DNA from: Gp1-AA133 sp964641665 | GTDB taxonomy: Bacteria > Acidobacteriota > Terriglobia > Terriglobales > Acidobacteriaceae | Reading direction: 5' to 3' | Assembly: GCA_964641665.1 (NCBI GenBank) | Contig: CAZXKO010000013.1 | Location: forward strand, 1 to 64,000 | Length of the DNA stretch: 64,000 bases | Shown here: positions 1-8,222 of the stretch, one piece after another | Layout of the letters: each line of letters begins with the position of its first letter | Position numbering within the stretch: the first letter of the stretch is position 1 | Position numbers and translations under genes: made by a program | The notes under the pieces: model-generated | Databases searched by the model: none | What the model saw: only the letters and a program-made list of their open reading frames with translations | Told to the model about the DNA's origin: nothing

Positions 1-606
1 CTCGATCCCGTTGATGCAGACCTCGCCGTCCCCCTGCGCCGCGTGCGCGTCGCCAGCCGAGAACAGCGCGCCCCGGTTCAACACCGGCAGATACAGCGTC
101 GCTCCACTGCACAACTCGCGCACATCGATGTTGCCACCGAAAATTCCCGGCGGCCGGGTGCGAAACTCGCCGTCCTCTGCGGGCGCGACTCCCATTACTC
201 CGCAGAAGGGCCGCAGTGGCACGACGGCGGGCGCGAGCGATCGGCTCACCCCACCTTCAAGTTGCCAGTGAAACAGGTACGGCCGCGAGAATCGCTCCTT
301 CAAGAACCCCAGCCCCTCGACGACGCTCGACCAGCCCCACCCCTTGTGCGCGACCTCAACCACGTCGACCTGCAGAACATCTCCTGGCTCCGCGCCCTCA
401 ACAAAAATCGGCCCCGTCAGCGCGTGAATCCGTCCGCGGTCAATTCTCAAATATTCCTCGACACTCATCCCCGGCCGAACCTGTGCGCCGCTGGAATCAA
501 CGCACTCCATGTGCACCCGGTCGCCAGGCGCGACCCGCAACCGCGGCTCAAGCGCGCGATTCCACCGGGAATGTGTCGGGTTCGCCGAGAGACGGTGCTC
601 CGCCAT
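1..606 (-). CDS. Acetamidase/formamidase family protein, C-terminus beyond window
   Basis: The reverse strand encodes 202 codons from an ATG at 606 down to the window edge, so the C-terminal part is missing. The family hydrolyses formamide or short aliphatic amides to ammonia and the acid. Seen: an N-terminal HSRWNRALEPRLRVAPGDRV segment typical of the family start, and a GDAHAAQGDGEVCINGIE segment at the visible end, which resembles the conserved family block around the active site. The start lies only two bases after the stop of the RidA-like gene, so the two are almost certainly co-transcribed. An amidase beside RidA and nucleobase-degrading genes suggests release of ammonia from small amides, which is an inference. 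The substrate cannot be read from the sequence. Confidence 0.85.
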   Translation of the reverse strand, partial: MAEHRLSANPTHSRWNRALEPRLRVAPGDRVHMECVDSSGAQVRPGMSVEEYLRIDRGRIHALTGPIFVEGAEPGDVLQVDVVEVAHKGWGWSSVVEGLGFLKERFSRPYLFHWQLEGGVSRSLAPAVVPLRPFCGVMGVAPAEDGEFRTRPPGIFGGNIDVRELCSGATLYLPVLNRGALFSAGDAHAAQGDGEVCINGIE

Positions 607-608
607 CC

Positions 609-1067
609 CTATACCTCGACCGCCATCTGCAGCTCAACCAGCGCATTTCGCGGCAAAGCCGAGACTCCGATCGCCGCGCGTACGTGCCTGCCGGCTTCGC
701 CGAACACTTCGACGAACAGGTCGGAAGCTCCGTTGACGACCTTCGGGGTATCCGTAAATCCCGCGACCGCGTTGACGTACCCATTCACGCTGACGATGTT
801 CTTGATCGCATCGAGCGAACTGAGATGCCGCTGCAGCACGGCCAACTGCGTCAGCGCGCATGCCCGCGCCGCGGCATAGCCTTCCTCGATCGTCCGGTCC
901 AAACCCACCGTTCCGGTGATCACTCCCTCGGCTCCAGTCGAGATAACGCCCGCCAGGTACACCACGTGGCCCGCGGTTCTAGCCGCGAGATAGTTGCCGC
1001 CGGGCGCAGGCAAGTCCGGCAGCACGATACCGAGTTCTCGAAGCCGCGCTTCCCTTCCCGTCGTCAT
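609..1067 (-). CDS. RidA/YjgF/UK114 family protein
   Basis: This 152-residue protein is close to the usual length of the longer RidA-like subfamily. RidA proteins deaminate reactive enamine/imine intermediates to keto acids in the cytosol as small trimers. Seen: VYLAGVIS in the N-terminal half, FGEAGRHVRAAIGVSALPRN near the C-terminus carrying the Arg that binds the carboxylate in RidA proteins, and the closing LVELQMAVEV strand. It is transcribed divergently from the cytochrome c gene at 1177 and sits two bases before the amidase gene. RidA-type proteins often accompany pyrimidine and purine nitrogen catabolism, which fits the region. The exact substrate is unknown. Confidence 0.85.
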   Translation of the reverse strand: MTTGREARLRELGIVLPDLPAPGGNYLAARTAGHVVYLAGVISTGAEGVITGTVGLDRTIEEGYAAARACALTQLAVLQRHLSSLDAIKNIVSVNGYVNAVAGFTDTPKVVNGASDLFVEVFGEAGRHVRAAIGVSALPRNALVELQMAVEV

Positions 1068-1176
1068 TCGACGCCCGTCGCCTCCGCTCTTACAAAATTG
1101 TGAGTCACTCTAGCATAGCGGGATGATCCGCGAGATTTCCTGCTTGCCGCCGCGCTTTCGCGCGCTACCATGTGCC

Positions 1177-2100
1177 ATGCGGGGACCGGTCTCTATCGTC
1201 GTATTGGCTGCTAGCTTTCTCGCCGCTGGTGTCGTTTTTGATTGCGCCGCCGGAGCGAATGCGCAGGCCAAATCAGCGGCGCATCCTGACTCGGCCGCAG
1301 CATTGCACGATCATCGCCTGTCCCCTTCCGACCTCGAACTCGGTGGAGACCTCACCGGCCTGCCATCGGGCACCACGCGCTATGTCACCTACGACACTCT
1401 GCTCACGCTCCCGCAAGTCACCTACACCATTAAAGACGACAGCAACTTCACCGGTCCGACCGAGGTCAGCGGTGTGCCCCTCGAAAAACTTGGCCGTCTT
1501 CTGGGCGCCTCACCAGCCTCCGATCTCGTGGTCGCGATCTGTGATGACAAGTACCGCACGAACTATCCACCCGCCTATCTCACCGCGCATCATCCGCTGC
1601 TCGTGCTCAAAATCAACGGCCAGCCTCCAGAGCGCTGGCCCAAAGATGCCGAAGGCCACGGTCTGGACATGGGTCCGTACATGATTTCTCATCCCAGCTT
1701 CACGCCGAGCTTCAAAATCCTCGCCCACGAAGACGAACCCCAAATTCCGTGGGGAGTCGTGCGACTCGAGTTCCGCAACGAAAAGACCGTCTTCGGCGCC
1801 ATCGCCCCGCCCGGGAAAACTGCTTCCAACCCCGCAGTCCAGAACGGATACCGCATTGCCCAACAGAACTGTTTCCGTTGTCACAACCAGAGCAGCGAAG
1901 GCGGCCAGAAAGCTGGCCGTCCCTGGCTGGTGCTCTCGGCGTGGGCCAGCGGCTCGCCTGACTATTTCTCCGCATACGTGCGCAATCCGCAGTCGAAGAA
2001 TCCCCACGCGCAAATGCCCGGGAATCCCGGCTACGACGACGCCACCCTCCTGGCGCTCACCGCCTACTTCCGCACCTTCACTTCCCGGGAGAATCCATGA
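1177..2100 (+). CDS. Exported cytochrome c with N-terminal sulfite-oxidase-like domain
   Basis: The ATG at 1177 was chosen because it places a hydrophobic signal segment (MRGPVSIVVLAASFLAAG) at the N-terminus; an in-frame start at 1123 would bury it. The 307-residue protein has two parts. The first is a domain of about 180 residues resembling the molybdopterin-binding oxidoreductase fold (GGDLTGLP, VSGVPLEKLGRLLG, VAICDDKY). The second is a C-terminal c-type cytochrome domain with one CFRCH haem site and a candidate Met ligand in AQMPGNPGYDD. It is presumably periplasmic and involved in electron transfer. Its stop overlaps the start of the next membrane protein gene by four bases. Whether the first domain still binds molybdopterin is not clear. 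Confidence 0.75.
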   Translation: MRGPVSIVVLAASFLAAGVVFDCAAGANAQAKSAAHPDSAAALHDHRLSPSDLELGGDLTGLPSGTTRYVTYDTLLTLPQVTYTIKDDSNFTGPTEVSGVPLEKLGRLLGASPASDLVVAICDDKYRTNYPPAYLTAHHPLLVLKINGQPPERWPKDAEGHGLDMGPYMISHPSFTPSFKILAHEDEPQIPWGVVRLEFRNEKTVFGAIAPPGKTASNPAVQNGYRIAQQNCFRCHNQSSEGGQKAGRPWLVLSAWASGSPDYFSAYVRNPQSKNPHAQMPGNPGYDDATLLALTAYFRTFTSRENP

Positions 2101-2594
2101 CCCTCCGCCTCGCGAAGCTGCTGCTGGTTCTCGCCGTGGCCCTGTTCTACACGTTCGTCGTCTTCAACAACCTCACCGACTACGACTCCAACTACCAGTT
2201 CGTGCGCCACGTGCTGATGATGGATTCGACCTTCCCCGCGAACCAGGGCATGTGGCGCGCCCTGAATTCCTCGGCCTTGCACACCGCGTTCTACCTGTCC
2301 ATCATTGCCTGGGAATCGCTGACCATGCTGCTTTCTTGGTGGGGCGGATGGAAGCTGGCGCGCGCTATTTCGGCGGCCCCGGCCGAGTTTCATCGAGCCA
2401 AGCGTTTCGCCATCGCGGCGCTCACCCTGGCTTTGCTGATGTGGCTGGTCGCGTTCTTGAGTGTCGGCGGCGAATGGTTCCTGATGTGGCAATCGAAAAC
2501 CTGGAACGGCCAGGAAGCCGCCTTCCGCATGTTCACCGTGATCGGGATCGTGCTGCTTCTGCTCGTCCAGCCCGATAATGCGGAACAACCCTAG
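2097..2594 (+). CDS. DUF2165-like small integral membrane protein
   Basis: This 165-residue protein has about four hydrophobic helices: residues about 5-25, a second around AFYLSIIAWESLTMLLSWW, a third around FAIAALTLALLMWLVAFL, and a fourth near the C-terminus. The conserved family features are the early FNNLTDYDSNYQFVRHVLMMD segment and the GGEWFLMWQSKTWNGQEAAF segment. The family resembles DUF2165 and has no established function. The gene overlaps the upstream cytochrome c gene by ATGA, indicating translational coupling, so the two proteins may act together at the membrane. Confidence 0.75.
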   Translation: MTLRLAKLLLVLAVALFYTFVVFNNLTDYDSNYQFVRHVLMMDSTFPANQGMWRALNSSALHTAFYLSIIAWESLTMLLSWWGGWKLARAISAAPAEFHRAKRFAIAALTLALLMWLVAFLSVGGEWFLMWQSKTWNGQEAAFRMFTVIGIVLLLLVQPDNAEQP

Positions 2595-2616
2595 CGCGCA
2601 GATTACCCACCAAGTC

Positions 2617-2760
2617 TGTCATCCCGACCGGAGCGAAGCGGAGTGGAGGGACCTTGTGTTTTCGGCGGCCTCGAGCTGCGCCACGTGCTTCTCAGCGTCC
2701 TCAGCGGCCTTTCTCAGCGACCTCAGCGGTTAAAAGCTCTTTCTCCGCATCTCATCGACC
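2617..2760 (+). repeat. Dispersed intergenic repeat pair (TGTCATCCCGA type and GCGGTTAAAAGC type)
   Basis: The 255-base gap before the adenosine deaminase gene contains a degenerate copy of the recurring TGTCATCCCGA...GAGGGACCTTGTGTTT unit, beginning at 2617. A second unit of the form CTCAGCGACCTCAGCGGTTAAAAGC follows at about 2713-2745. Both recur many times in this window, always between genes. No open frame of interest and no terminal inverted repeats are visible. Confidence 0.7.
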
Positions 2761-2849
2761 GCCGCACCCCGCTCGAAATCCCAACCCCGACAATGGGATA
2801 CTATTTCCTCACCCCGCCGGACTCACTCATCCGGCAGAGCGAGTCAGCT

Positions 2850-3935
2850 ATGAAACTCGATCAACCTGTCCTGAAATCTCTGCCCAAGGTCCTGCTCCAC
2901 GAGCACCTCGACGGCGTTCTGCGCCCGCAAACCGTCATCGATTTGGCGACTGAAGCCAAGTACTCCAGCCTCCCCACTCGGGATCCCGCCGCCCTCGCGC
3001 AATGGTTCCACCAGGGCGCCAACCAGGGCAGCCTCGCTAAGTATCTTGAGGGTTTCGCGCACACCATCGCCGTCATGCAAACCGCAGAAGCCCTCGAGCG
3101 TGTCGCCCATGAACAGGCCGAGGACCTCAGCAAAGACGGCAACGTCTACTTCGAAACCCGGTTCGCGCCCGTCTTCCACACCGAAAAAGGACTCACCCAC
3201 CAGCAGGTCGTCGCTGCCGTTCTCAAAGGCCTGGCGCGCGGCCAGAAAGATTTCGGCATCCGCTCCGGACTGATCATCTGTGCCATGCGCAACATGAACG
3301 TCTCGCTCGAAATGGCCGAGCTCGCCGTCGACTTCCGTGAGCGCGGCGTAGTCGGATTCGACCTGGCCGGCGAAGAGGGCGGCTACCCCCCCAAGAAACA
3401 CGTCGACGCCTTCCACTACATCCAGCGCGAGAATTTCAACATCACCGTTCACGCCGGCGAAGGCTACGGCAAGGAATCCATCTGGCAAGCCATCCAGTAT
3501 TGCGGCGCGCACCGCATCGGCCACGGCACCCGCCTCATCGACGACATCGCCGTCGTCGACGGCAAAGTGGTCAAGCTCGGCGACCTCGCCCAGTACGTTC
3601 TCGACAAGCGCATCCCCCTCGAAATCTGCCTCATCAGCAACGTCCACACCGGAGCCGCGGCCAGCCTCGCCCAACACCCGTTCAAGCTTCTCTACCAGGA
3701 AAAATTTCGCGTTACCCTCAACACCGACAACCGCCTGATGAGCGACACCAGCATGACCCATGAATTCGAAGCCGCCGCCAATACTTTCGGCCTCACCCTC
3801 GAGGATTTCGAAAAGATCACCATCAACGCCATGAAGAGCGCATTCCTTCCCTACGACCAGCGCTGCGATTTCATCTACAAAGTCATCAAGCCCGGCTACG
3901 CGCGCGTGCGTGAATCGCTGGCCTCAAAGTCCTGA
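2850..3935 (+). CDS. add: Adenosine deaminase
   Basis: This 361-residue cytosolic zinc hydrolase converts adenosine to inosine and is close to the family's usual size. Seen: the metal-binding HEHLDG motif (His17, His19), FAPVFHTEKGLT, the HAGEGYGKESI active-site segment, HRIGHGTRL, and a TLNTDNRLMSDTSMTHE block. The last corresponds to the late Asp motif of the family in its Asp-Asn form. An in-frame start exists at 2643, but the preceding 69 codons read through dispersed repeats and have no family similarity, so the ATG at 2850 is preferred. The role is to feed purine nucleosides toward the guanine/xanthine oxidation genes downstream. Confidence 0.92.
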   Translation: MKLDQPVLKSLPKVLLHEHLDGVLRPQTVIDLATEAKYSSLPTRDPAALAQWFHQGANQGSLAKYLEGFAHTIAVMQTAEALERVAHEQAEDLSKDGNVYFETRFAPVFHTEKGLTHQQVVAAVLKGLARGQKDFGIRSGLIICAMRNMNVSLEMAELAVDFRERGVVGFDLAGEEGGYPPKKHVDAFHYIQRENFNITVHAGEGYGKESIWQAIQYCGAHRIGHGTRLIDDIAVVDGKVVKLGDLAQYVLDKRIPLEICLISNVHTGAAASLAQHPFKLLYQEKFRVTLNTDNRLMSDTSMTHEFEAAANTFGLTLEDFEKITINAMKSAFLPYDQRCDFIYKVIKPGYARVRESLASKS

Positions 3936-4016
3936 AGTAGCGCTCGCTCCCGCAACTCCGAAGCCCGGAAAACCGCCCCGAGGTCTGCTATATTGGCCAC
4001 TCTTGGAGGTGCTTCC

Positions 4017-4910
4017 ATGCCCCGAATCGTTCGCTGCGGACTGATCCAGGCAAGTAACGCGCTCGACAGCGGCCACGCCCTTTCCGCCATCAAGAAAGCC
4101 ATGATCAACAAGCACCTCAAGCTGATCGAGCAGGCCGCCAAAAAGAAAGTGCAGATTCTCTGCCTGCAGGAACTTTTCTACGGTCCTTACTTCTGCGCCG
4201 AACAGAACATCCGCTGGTACGAACTCACCGAGCGCGTTCCCGACGGCCCCACCACCAAGCTCATGCAGAAGATCGCCGCCAAGCATCGCATGGTGATCGT
4301 CGTCCCCGTCTACGAAGAGCAGATGCCCGGCCTCTACTTCAACACCGCCGCCGTCATCGACGCCGACGGCAAATACCTCGGCAAATATCGCAAGCACCAC
4401 ATCCCGCACGTGCACCCCGGATTCTGGGAGAAGTTCTATTTCACCCCCGGCGACCTCGGCTACACCGTCTTCCAGACCAAGTACGCGCGCGTCGGCGTCT
4501 ACATCTGCTACGACCGCCACTTCCCAGAGGGTGCGCGCATCCTCGGACTCAACGGCGCCGAGATCGTTTTCAATCCCTCCGCCACCGTCGCCGGACTTTC
4601 CGAATACCTGTGGGAACTGGAGCAGCCCGCGCACGCCGTCGCCAACGGCTACTTCGTCGGCGCCATCAATCGTGTGGGAAAAGAAAAGCCCTGGAGCATC
4701 GGCGAATTCTATGGCAAGAGCTACTTCTGCAATCCGCGCGGCAAAATCGTCGCCCAGGCCAGTCGCGACAAAGACGAGCTGGTGGTCGCCGAACTCGATC
4801 TCGACATGATCGAAGAAGTCCGCCGCACCTGGCAGTTCTTCCGCGACCGCCGCCCCGAAACCTACGCCCCGCTAACCGCCCAGACCGGCCAATCGGCAGC
4901 GGCGGATTGA
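4017..4910 (+). CDS. Carbon-nitrogen hydrolase, N-carbamoyl-beta-alanine amidohydrolase type
   Basis: This 297-residue nitrilase-superfamily enzyme has a complete catalytic triad: Glu52 in CLQELFYG, Lys126 in KYRKHHIP and Cys164 in YICYDRHFPE. The length and the HHIPHVHPGFWEKFYFTPGD segment are like beta-ureidopropionase/N-carbamoylputrescine amidase proteins. The start at 4017 is set by a GGAGGT ribosome site about eight bases upstream. Likely reaction: N-carbamoyl-beta-alanine (or a related N-carbamoyl amino acid) to beta-alanine, CO2 and ammonia, the last step of reductive pyrimidine breakdown. The hydantoinase 3.3 kb downstream would supply the substrate. A polyamine role (N-carbamoylputrescine) is the alternative, but no polyamine biosynthesis genes are next to it. 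Confidence 0.85.
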   Translation: MPRIVRCGLIQASNALDSGHALSAIKKAMINKHLKLIEQAAKKKVQILCLQELFYGPYFCAEQNIRWYELTERVPDGPTTKLMQKIAAKHRMVIVVPVYEEQMPGLYFNTAAVIDADGKYLGKYRKHHIPHVHPGFWEKFYFTPGDLGYTVFQTKYARVGVYICYDRHFPEGARILGLNGAEIVFNPSATVAGLSEYLWELEQPAHAVANGYFVGAINRVGKEKPWSIGEFYGKSYFCNPRGKIVAQASRDKDELVVAELDLDMIEEVRRTWQFFRDRRPETYAPLTAQTGQSAAAD

Positions 4911-4939
4911 CTGGGATGAGGGCCAAACTCTTTATGCAT

Positions 4940-4966
4940 TGTCATGCTGAGCGAAGCGAAGGACCT
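4940..4966 (+). repeat. Short dispersed repeat copy
   Basis: A shortened copy of the dispersed TGTCAT...GAGCGAAGCGAAGGACC unit lies in the 124-base gap between the amidohydrolase and the NCS1 transporter genes. Confidence 0.5.
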
Positions 4967-5034
4967 TTGCATTGTCTCTACAGCGCAAGCAATCGTCTCA
5001 TCACGGACAAACCGCCGTTTCATTCGATCCCACG

Positions 5035-6480
5035 ATGACGACACACCAACCATCCGCCCGTTCCCCTATCGAATCCAGCCCTCTCTACAACCCCGACCTC
5101 GCCCCCACCACCGCCGCCCAGCGCCACTGGGGCACCTACAACTACGCCGCGCTCTGGATATCGATGTCGGTCAATATCCTTACCTACATGCTCGCCGCCA
5201 GCCTCATCCAGGGAGGCATGAACTGGAAGCAAGCAGTCGCCACGGTATTTCTCGGCAACACGATCGTCTTGATCCCGATGCTTTTGAACTCGCATCCCGG
5301 CGCGCGTTACGGCATTCCTTTTCCGGTGCTGGCCCGTGCGTCTTTCGGTGTGCGTGGCGCCAACGTCGCCGCAGTCCTGCGCGCGCTGGTCGCCTGCGGA
5401 TGGTTCGGCATCCAGACCTGGATCGGCGGCGAAGCCATCAGCACCTTAATCACAACTCTCGCTCCTGGATGGGCCAATTTCGCGCACAGTACCGCGATCT
5501 GCTTCCTCGCCTTCTGGTTCATCAACCTCGCCGTCATCCTCAAAGGCATCGAATACATCCGTTTCCTGCAAGGCATCAGCGCGCCCGTTCTGTTAGCGGT
5601 CGGACTGCTCCTCCTCGGATGGGCGTACCACGCCGCAGGCGGCTTCGGCCCCATGCTGTCGGCCCCGTCGCGCTTCGCTACCTTTGCCGATTTCCTCAAG
5701 TTCATGGTTCCTGCTCTCAACGCCACTGTTGGCTTCTGGGCCACCGTCTCGCTGAACATTCCCGACTTCACCCGCTTCGCGCGCAGCCAGCGCCAACAAG
5801 CCATCGGTCAGGCGCTCGGCCTGCCCACCACCATGACCCTCTACTCCCTGATCGGAATCCTCGTCACCTCTGCGACAGTCGTCATCTACGGCACCGCGAT
5901 CTGGGACCCGGTACAATTGCTCAGCCGCTTTCACTCGCCCGTTGCCGTCGTCATCTCGCTGGTCGCCATTCTGCTCGCAACCCTGAACGTCAATATCGGT
6001 GCGAACGTAGTCTCTCCCGCCAACGATTTCTCGAACCTGTGGCCGCGCAAGATCAGCTTCCGCGTCGGCGGCGTGATCACCTGCTTCATGGGAATCGCCC
6101 TGATGCCCTGGAAACTCCTGGGCAGCTACAAGACCTTCATCCTGGGATGGCTCGGCGGCTACGCCGCATTCTTGGGCCCGGTCGCCGGCATCATGATCTG
6201 CGACTACTTCGTAGTCCGCCGCCGCACCCTCCTGCTCGACGACCTCTACCTGCGCAACGGCATCTACGAGTATTCCGCCGGATTGAACTGGAGCGCGCTG
6301 GCCGCGCTAGCCCTGGGAGCAGGCACGGCGCTGGTAGGACTGGTCGTCCCGACGCTTCGCCCTCTGTACGACTACTCATGGTTCGTGGGATTCGCGGTGT
6401 CGTTCATCGCCTACTACGCCTTGATGAAGACGCAGCCAGCCCCCGAACCAGGCTCCGTCTCATCCGAACTTTCATCCTGA
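5035..6480 (+). CDS. NCS1 family nucleobase/hydantoin/allantoin transporter
   Basis: This integral membrane protein of 481 residues has about 12 hydrophobic helices. Family signatures seen: LAPTTAAQRHWGTYNYAALW before helix 1, GARYGIPFPVLARASFGVRG, FGIQTWIGGEA in helix 3, WATVSLNIPDFTRFARSQ, and NVVSPANDFSNLWPRKISF. These match the NCS1 symporters (Mhp1, PucI, cytosine permease), which import nucleobases, hydantoins or allantoin using a cation gradient. The ATG at 5035 starts just before the conserved N-terminus; upstream codons run through a dispersed repeat. Lying between the N-carbamoyl amidohydrolase and the hydantoinase, it probably imports uracil, hydantoin or allantoin. The substrate cannot be fixed from the sequence. 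Confidence 0.9.
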   Translation: MTTHQPSARSPIESSPLYNPDLAPTTAAQRHWGTYNYAALWISMSVNILTYMLAASLIQGGMNWKQAVATVFLGNTIVLIPMLLNSHPGARYGIPFPVLARASFGVRGANVAAVLRALVACGWFGIQTWIGGEAISTLITTLAPGWANFAHSTAICFLAFWFINLAVILKGIEYIRFLQGISAPVLLAVGLLLLGWAYHAAGGFGPMLSAPSRFATFADFLKFMVPALNATVGFWATVSLNIPDFTRFARSQRQQAIGQALGLPTTMTLYSLIGILVTSATVVIYGTAIWDPVQLLSRFHSPVAVVISLVAILLATLNVNIGANVVSPANDFSNLWPRKISFRVGGVITCFMGIALMPWKLLGSYKTFILGWLGGYAAFLGPVAGIMICDYFVVRRRTLLLDDLYLRNGIYEYSAGLNWSALAALALGAGTALVGLVVPTLRPLYDYSWFVGFAVSFIAYYALMKTQPAPEPGSVSSELSS

Positions 6481-6507
6481 GCGCATCCTCCGAATTCAGA
6501 TAAAAAC

Positions 6508-6560
6508 TGTCATCCCGAGCGAAGTGAGGCGCAAGCCGAACGCAGTCGAGGGACCCCGCG
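6508..6560 (+). repeat. Dispersed intergenic repeat, near-complete copy
   Basis: This is a near-consensus copy of the TGTCATCCCGAGCGAAGTGA...CGAACGCAGTCGAGGGACC unit. It ends where a short RDD-like frame begins. An almost identical copy sits 352 bases further on. Confidence 0.8.
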
Positions 6561-6561
6561 C

Positions 6562-6843
6562 TTGCTTACGGTTGTCCTCGCCCTTACTCTCCTGGCGTTG
6601 GTTTGCTACTACACGTTTCCGCTGATTCGCCGTCGGCCATCACCGGGCGCTTGCATAATGGGCTATCAGATCGTTCCAATGGAAGGCGTCACGTTGTCCC
6701 CAGGAACGGCGCTTGGAAGGAGACTCTTAGGGATTATCGCCGTTAGCGGCGCATATCTGGCACCGTTCGTCGCTCGCGACAAAAAGAACGGGCAGTTCTG
6801 GCTGGACAAGATCTTTCGGACGCGGGCAATGAGACTGACTTAG
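6562..6843 (+). pseudogene. RDD-domain-like membrane protein, probably a remnant
   Basis: A 93-residue frame starts with TTG at the edge of a dispersed repeat and has no clear ribosome site. It has one N-terminal hydrophobic helix (VVLALTLLALVCYY). The rest resembles the second half of an RDD membrane domain: GYQIVPMEGVTLSPGTALGR, then a hydrophobic stretch, then DKKNGQFWLDKIFRTRAMRL. RDD domains are normally longer, and the N-terminal part with the RDD motif is absent. It is bracketed by two near-identical repeat copies. It may be a decayed gene cut by repeat insertion or a small membrane protein of its own. Confidence 0.4.
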
Positions 6844-6859
6844 ATCCTTGCCAAACAAC

Positions 6860-6925
6860 TGTCATCCCGAGCGAAGTGAGGCGAAAGCCGAACGCAGTCG
6901 AGGGACCCCGTGTCTGCCTGCGGTA
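6860..6925 (+). repeat. Dispersed intergenic repeat, near-complete copy
   Basis: This is the second near-consensus TGTCATCCCGAGCGAAGTGA unit, almost identical to the one at 6508. It is followed by a GTGTCTGCCTGCGG tail like the tails of other copies. Together the two copies flank the RDD-like frame as direct repeats. Confidence 0.8.
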
Positions 6926-6990
6926 CCAGCGGCCTTGGCACATTTTCTACCAACTGCCCCGAGCGGTCTCGACGATCTCTCTGCCACGAT

Positions 6991-7995
6991 TCAGGTTGTC
7001 TTCACCCCTTGAAACGCCGGCAACACATCCCTCTTATACTTCTCCAGCGTCCCCTCCTCCTCCCCCGACATCAAGTACACATTGAACTGCGTCACCCCCA
7101 CGCTAGCGAGCTTGCGCAGTTTCTCCCGATGTGCCTCCGCCGGCCCGATCAAACAAAATCGATCCACCACCTCATCTGACACGAATTTCGAGTTGCTGCT
7201 GTCCACTTCGCAATGCTGTTGGTAGTCATACCCGCCGCGATTCTGCACGTACGACGTCAACGCCGCCGGCAACTCCTCCGGCTTGTACTTCGAAATCAAA
7301 TCCACCACGTGGTTCGACACCAGCGCCGGAAACCAGCGCACGTGCGAGCGCGCCTCTTTCAGATCATCCGACACCCACACCGCCGTCGCCGCCATCACTT
7401 CAATCTTCTTCGGATCCCGTCCCGCCGCCTCCGCGCCTTTGTTCACAAACCCGAGGCACCACTCGATCAGGTCCGGATCGGCGAACTGCAGAATCACTCC
7501 GTCCCCGATCCTCCCCGCCAGATCGAGCACCTTCGGCCCGTATCCAGCGATCCACACCCGCGGCGATCCCGGAGCCCACGAAATCCGCGTCGGCCGCCCT
7601 TCATACTCGATCTCGCGCCCCGCGGTCAGCTCGCGAAACACCTTCGCCGATTCCTCCAAGTGCGCCGAGGTCACCGGCTTCTTCCCCATCACACGCCGCG
7701 AGCTGTCTCCGCGGCCGATCCCCAGTTCCATCCGCCCGCCCGAAATCAGGTTCAGCGTGGCAAACAGGCTCGAAGTCACCGTGATGTCGCGCACCGCCGG
7801 ATTCGTGACGCACGTTCCCAGCCGCATGTTCTTCGTATTCATCGCCATCAATGTCAGCAGCGGATACGGCTCCAGCCACAGAATGTGCGAATCGAAAATC
7901 CATCCGTAGTGGAATCCCGCGGCCTCGGCCTGCCGCGTCAGCGCCACAATCCGCTCCACCGTCATGTCAGGCTTGATTGTGATACCAAACTGCAT
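6991..7995 (-). CDS. LLM-class flavin/F420-dependent oxidoreductase
   Basis: This 334-residue bacterial-luciferase-fold enzyme fits the family's length. Seen: the N-terminal MQFGITIKPDM strand, FDSHILWLEPYPLLTLMA, RLGTCVTNPAVRDITVTSSL, the SGGRMELGIGRGDSSRR block that binds the cofactor phosphate, and RVWIAGYGPKVLDLAGRIGD. The overall pattern is like the F420-dependent LLM subfamily that I associate with hydantoin/pyrimidine genes; that association is from memory. It is convergent with the RDD-like fragment and divergent from the dihydropyrimidinase gene at 8223. The proposed role is an oxidoreductive step on a ring-opened or cyclic ureide. The substrate and the choice between FMN and F420 are unknown. 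Confidence 0.85.
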   Translation of the reverse strand: MQFGITIKPDMTVERIVALTRQAEAAGFHYGWIFDSHILWLEPYPLLTLMAMNTKNMRLGTCVTNPAVRDITVTSSLFATLNLISGGRMELGIGRGDSSRRVMGKKPVTSAHLEESAKVFRELTAGREIEYEGRPTRISWAPGSPRVWIAGYGPKVLDLAGRIGDGVILQFADPDLIEWCLGFVNKGAEAAGRDPKKIEVMAATAVWVSDDLKEARSHVRWFPALVSNHVVDLISKYKPEELPAALTSYVQNRGGYDYQQHCEVDSSNSKFVSDEVVDRFCLIGPAEAHREKLRKLASVGVTQFNVYLMSGEEEGTLEKYKRDVLPAFQGVKTT

Positions 7996-8039
7996 CGCTT
8001 CTCCTACCGCACGATCTTCCTTCCTGCACTTCCAGTGAT

Positions 8040-8136
8040 CGATTCTTCTTTGCGTCCTCTGCGGCCTTCCTCAGCGTCCTCTGCGGTTAAAAGCTTTCCC
8101 CCGTGCCCCCTCTGTGCACTCTGTGGTTGAACTTTC
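8040..8136 (+). repeat. Dispersed 'CCTCTGCGGTTAAAAGC' repeat cluster
   Basis: The 227-base divergent gap between the LLM oxidoreductase and dihydropyrimidinase genes carries tandem, imperfect copies of a pyrimidine-rich unit (TCCTCAGCGTCCTCTGCGG followed by TTAAAAGC, and CTCTGTGGTTGAACTTTC). The same unit recurs at 9766, 17825, 21770 and elsewhere. Confidence 0.65.
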
Positions 8137-8222
8137 TCTTCGCAGCCAGTGATGAAGCATCGCTTCGAAGGTGGGGCAGTTTAGCATAAAATGCCAGTTC
8201 CGCCGCGAAAGGGAAGACACCC

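Noticed and set aside
3924..4634. Minus-strand frame rich in Val, Gly and Asp
   Set aside because: It is antisense to the carbon-nitrogen hydrolase and shows only the low-complexity composition of a shadow frame.
4944..6503. Plus-strand open frame of about 519 codons in the NCS1 region
   Set aside because: It runs in another frame of the NCS1 transporter gene, is Arg/His-rich and has no family motifs.
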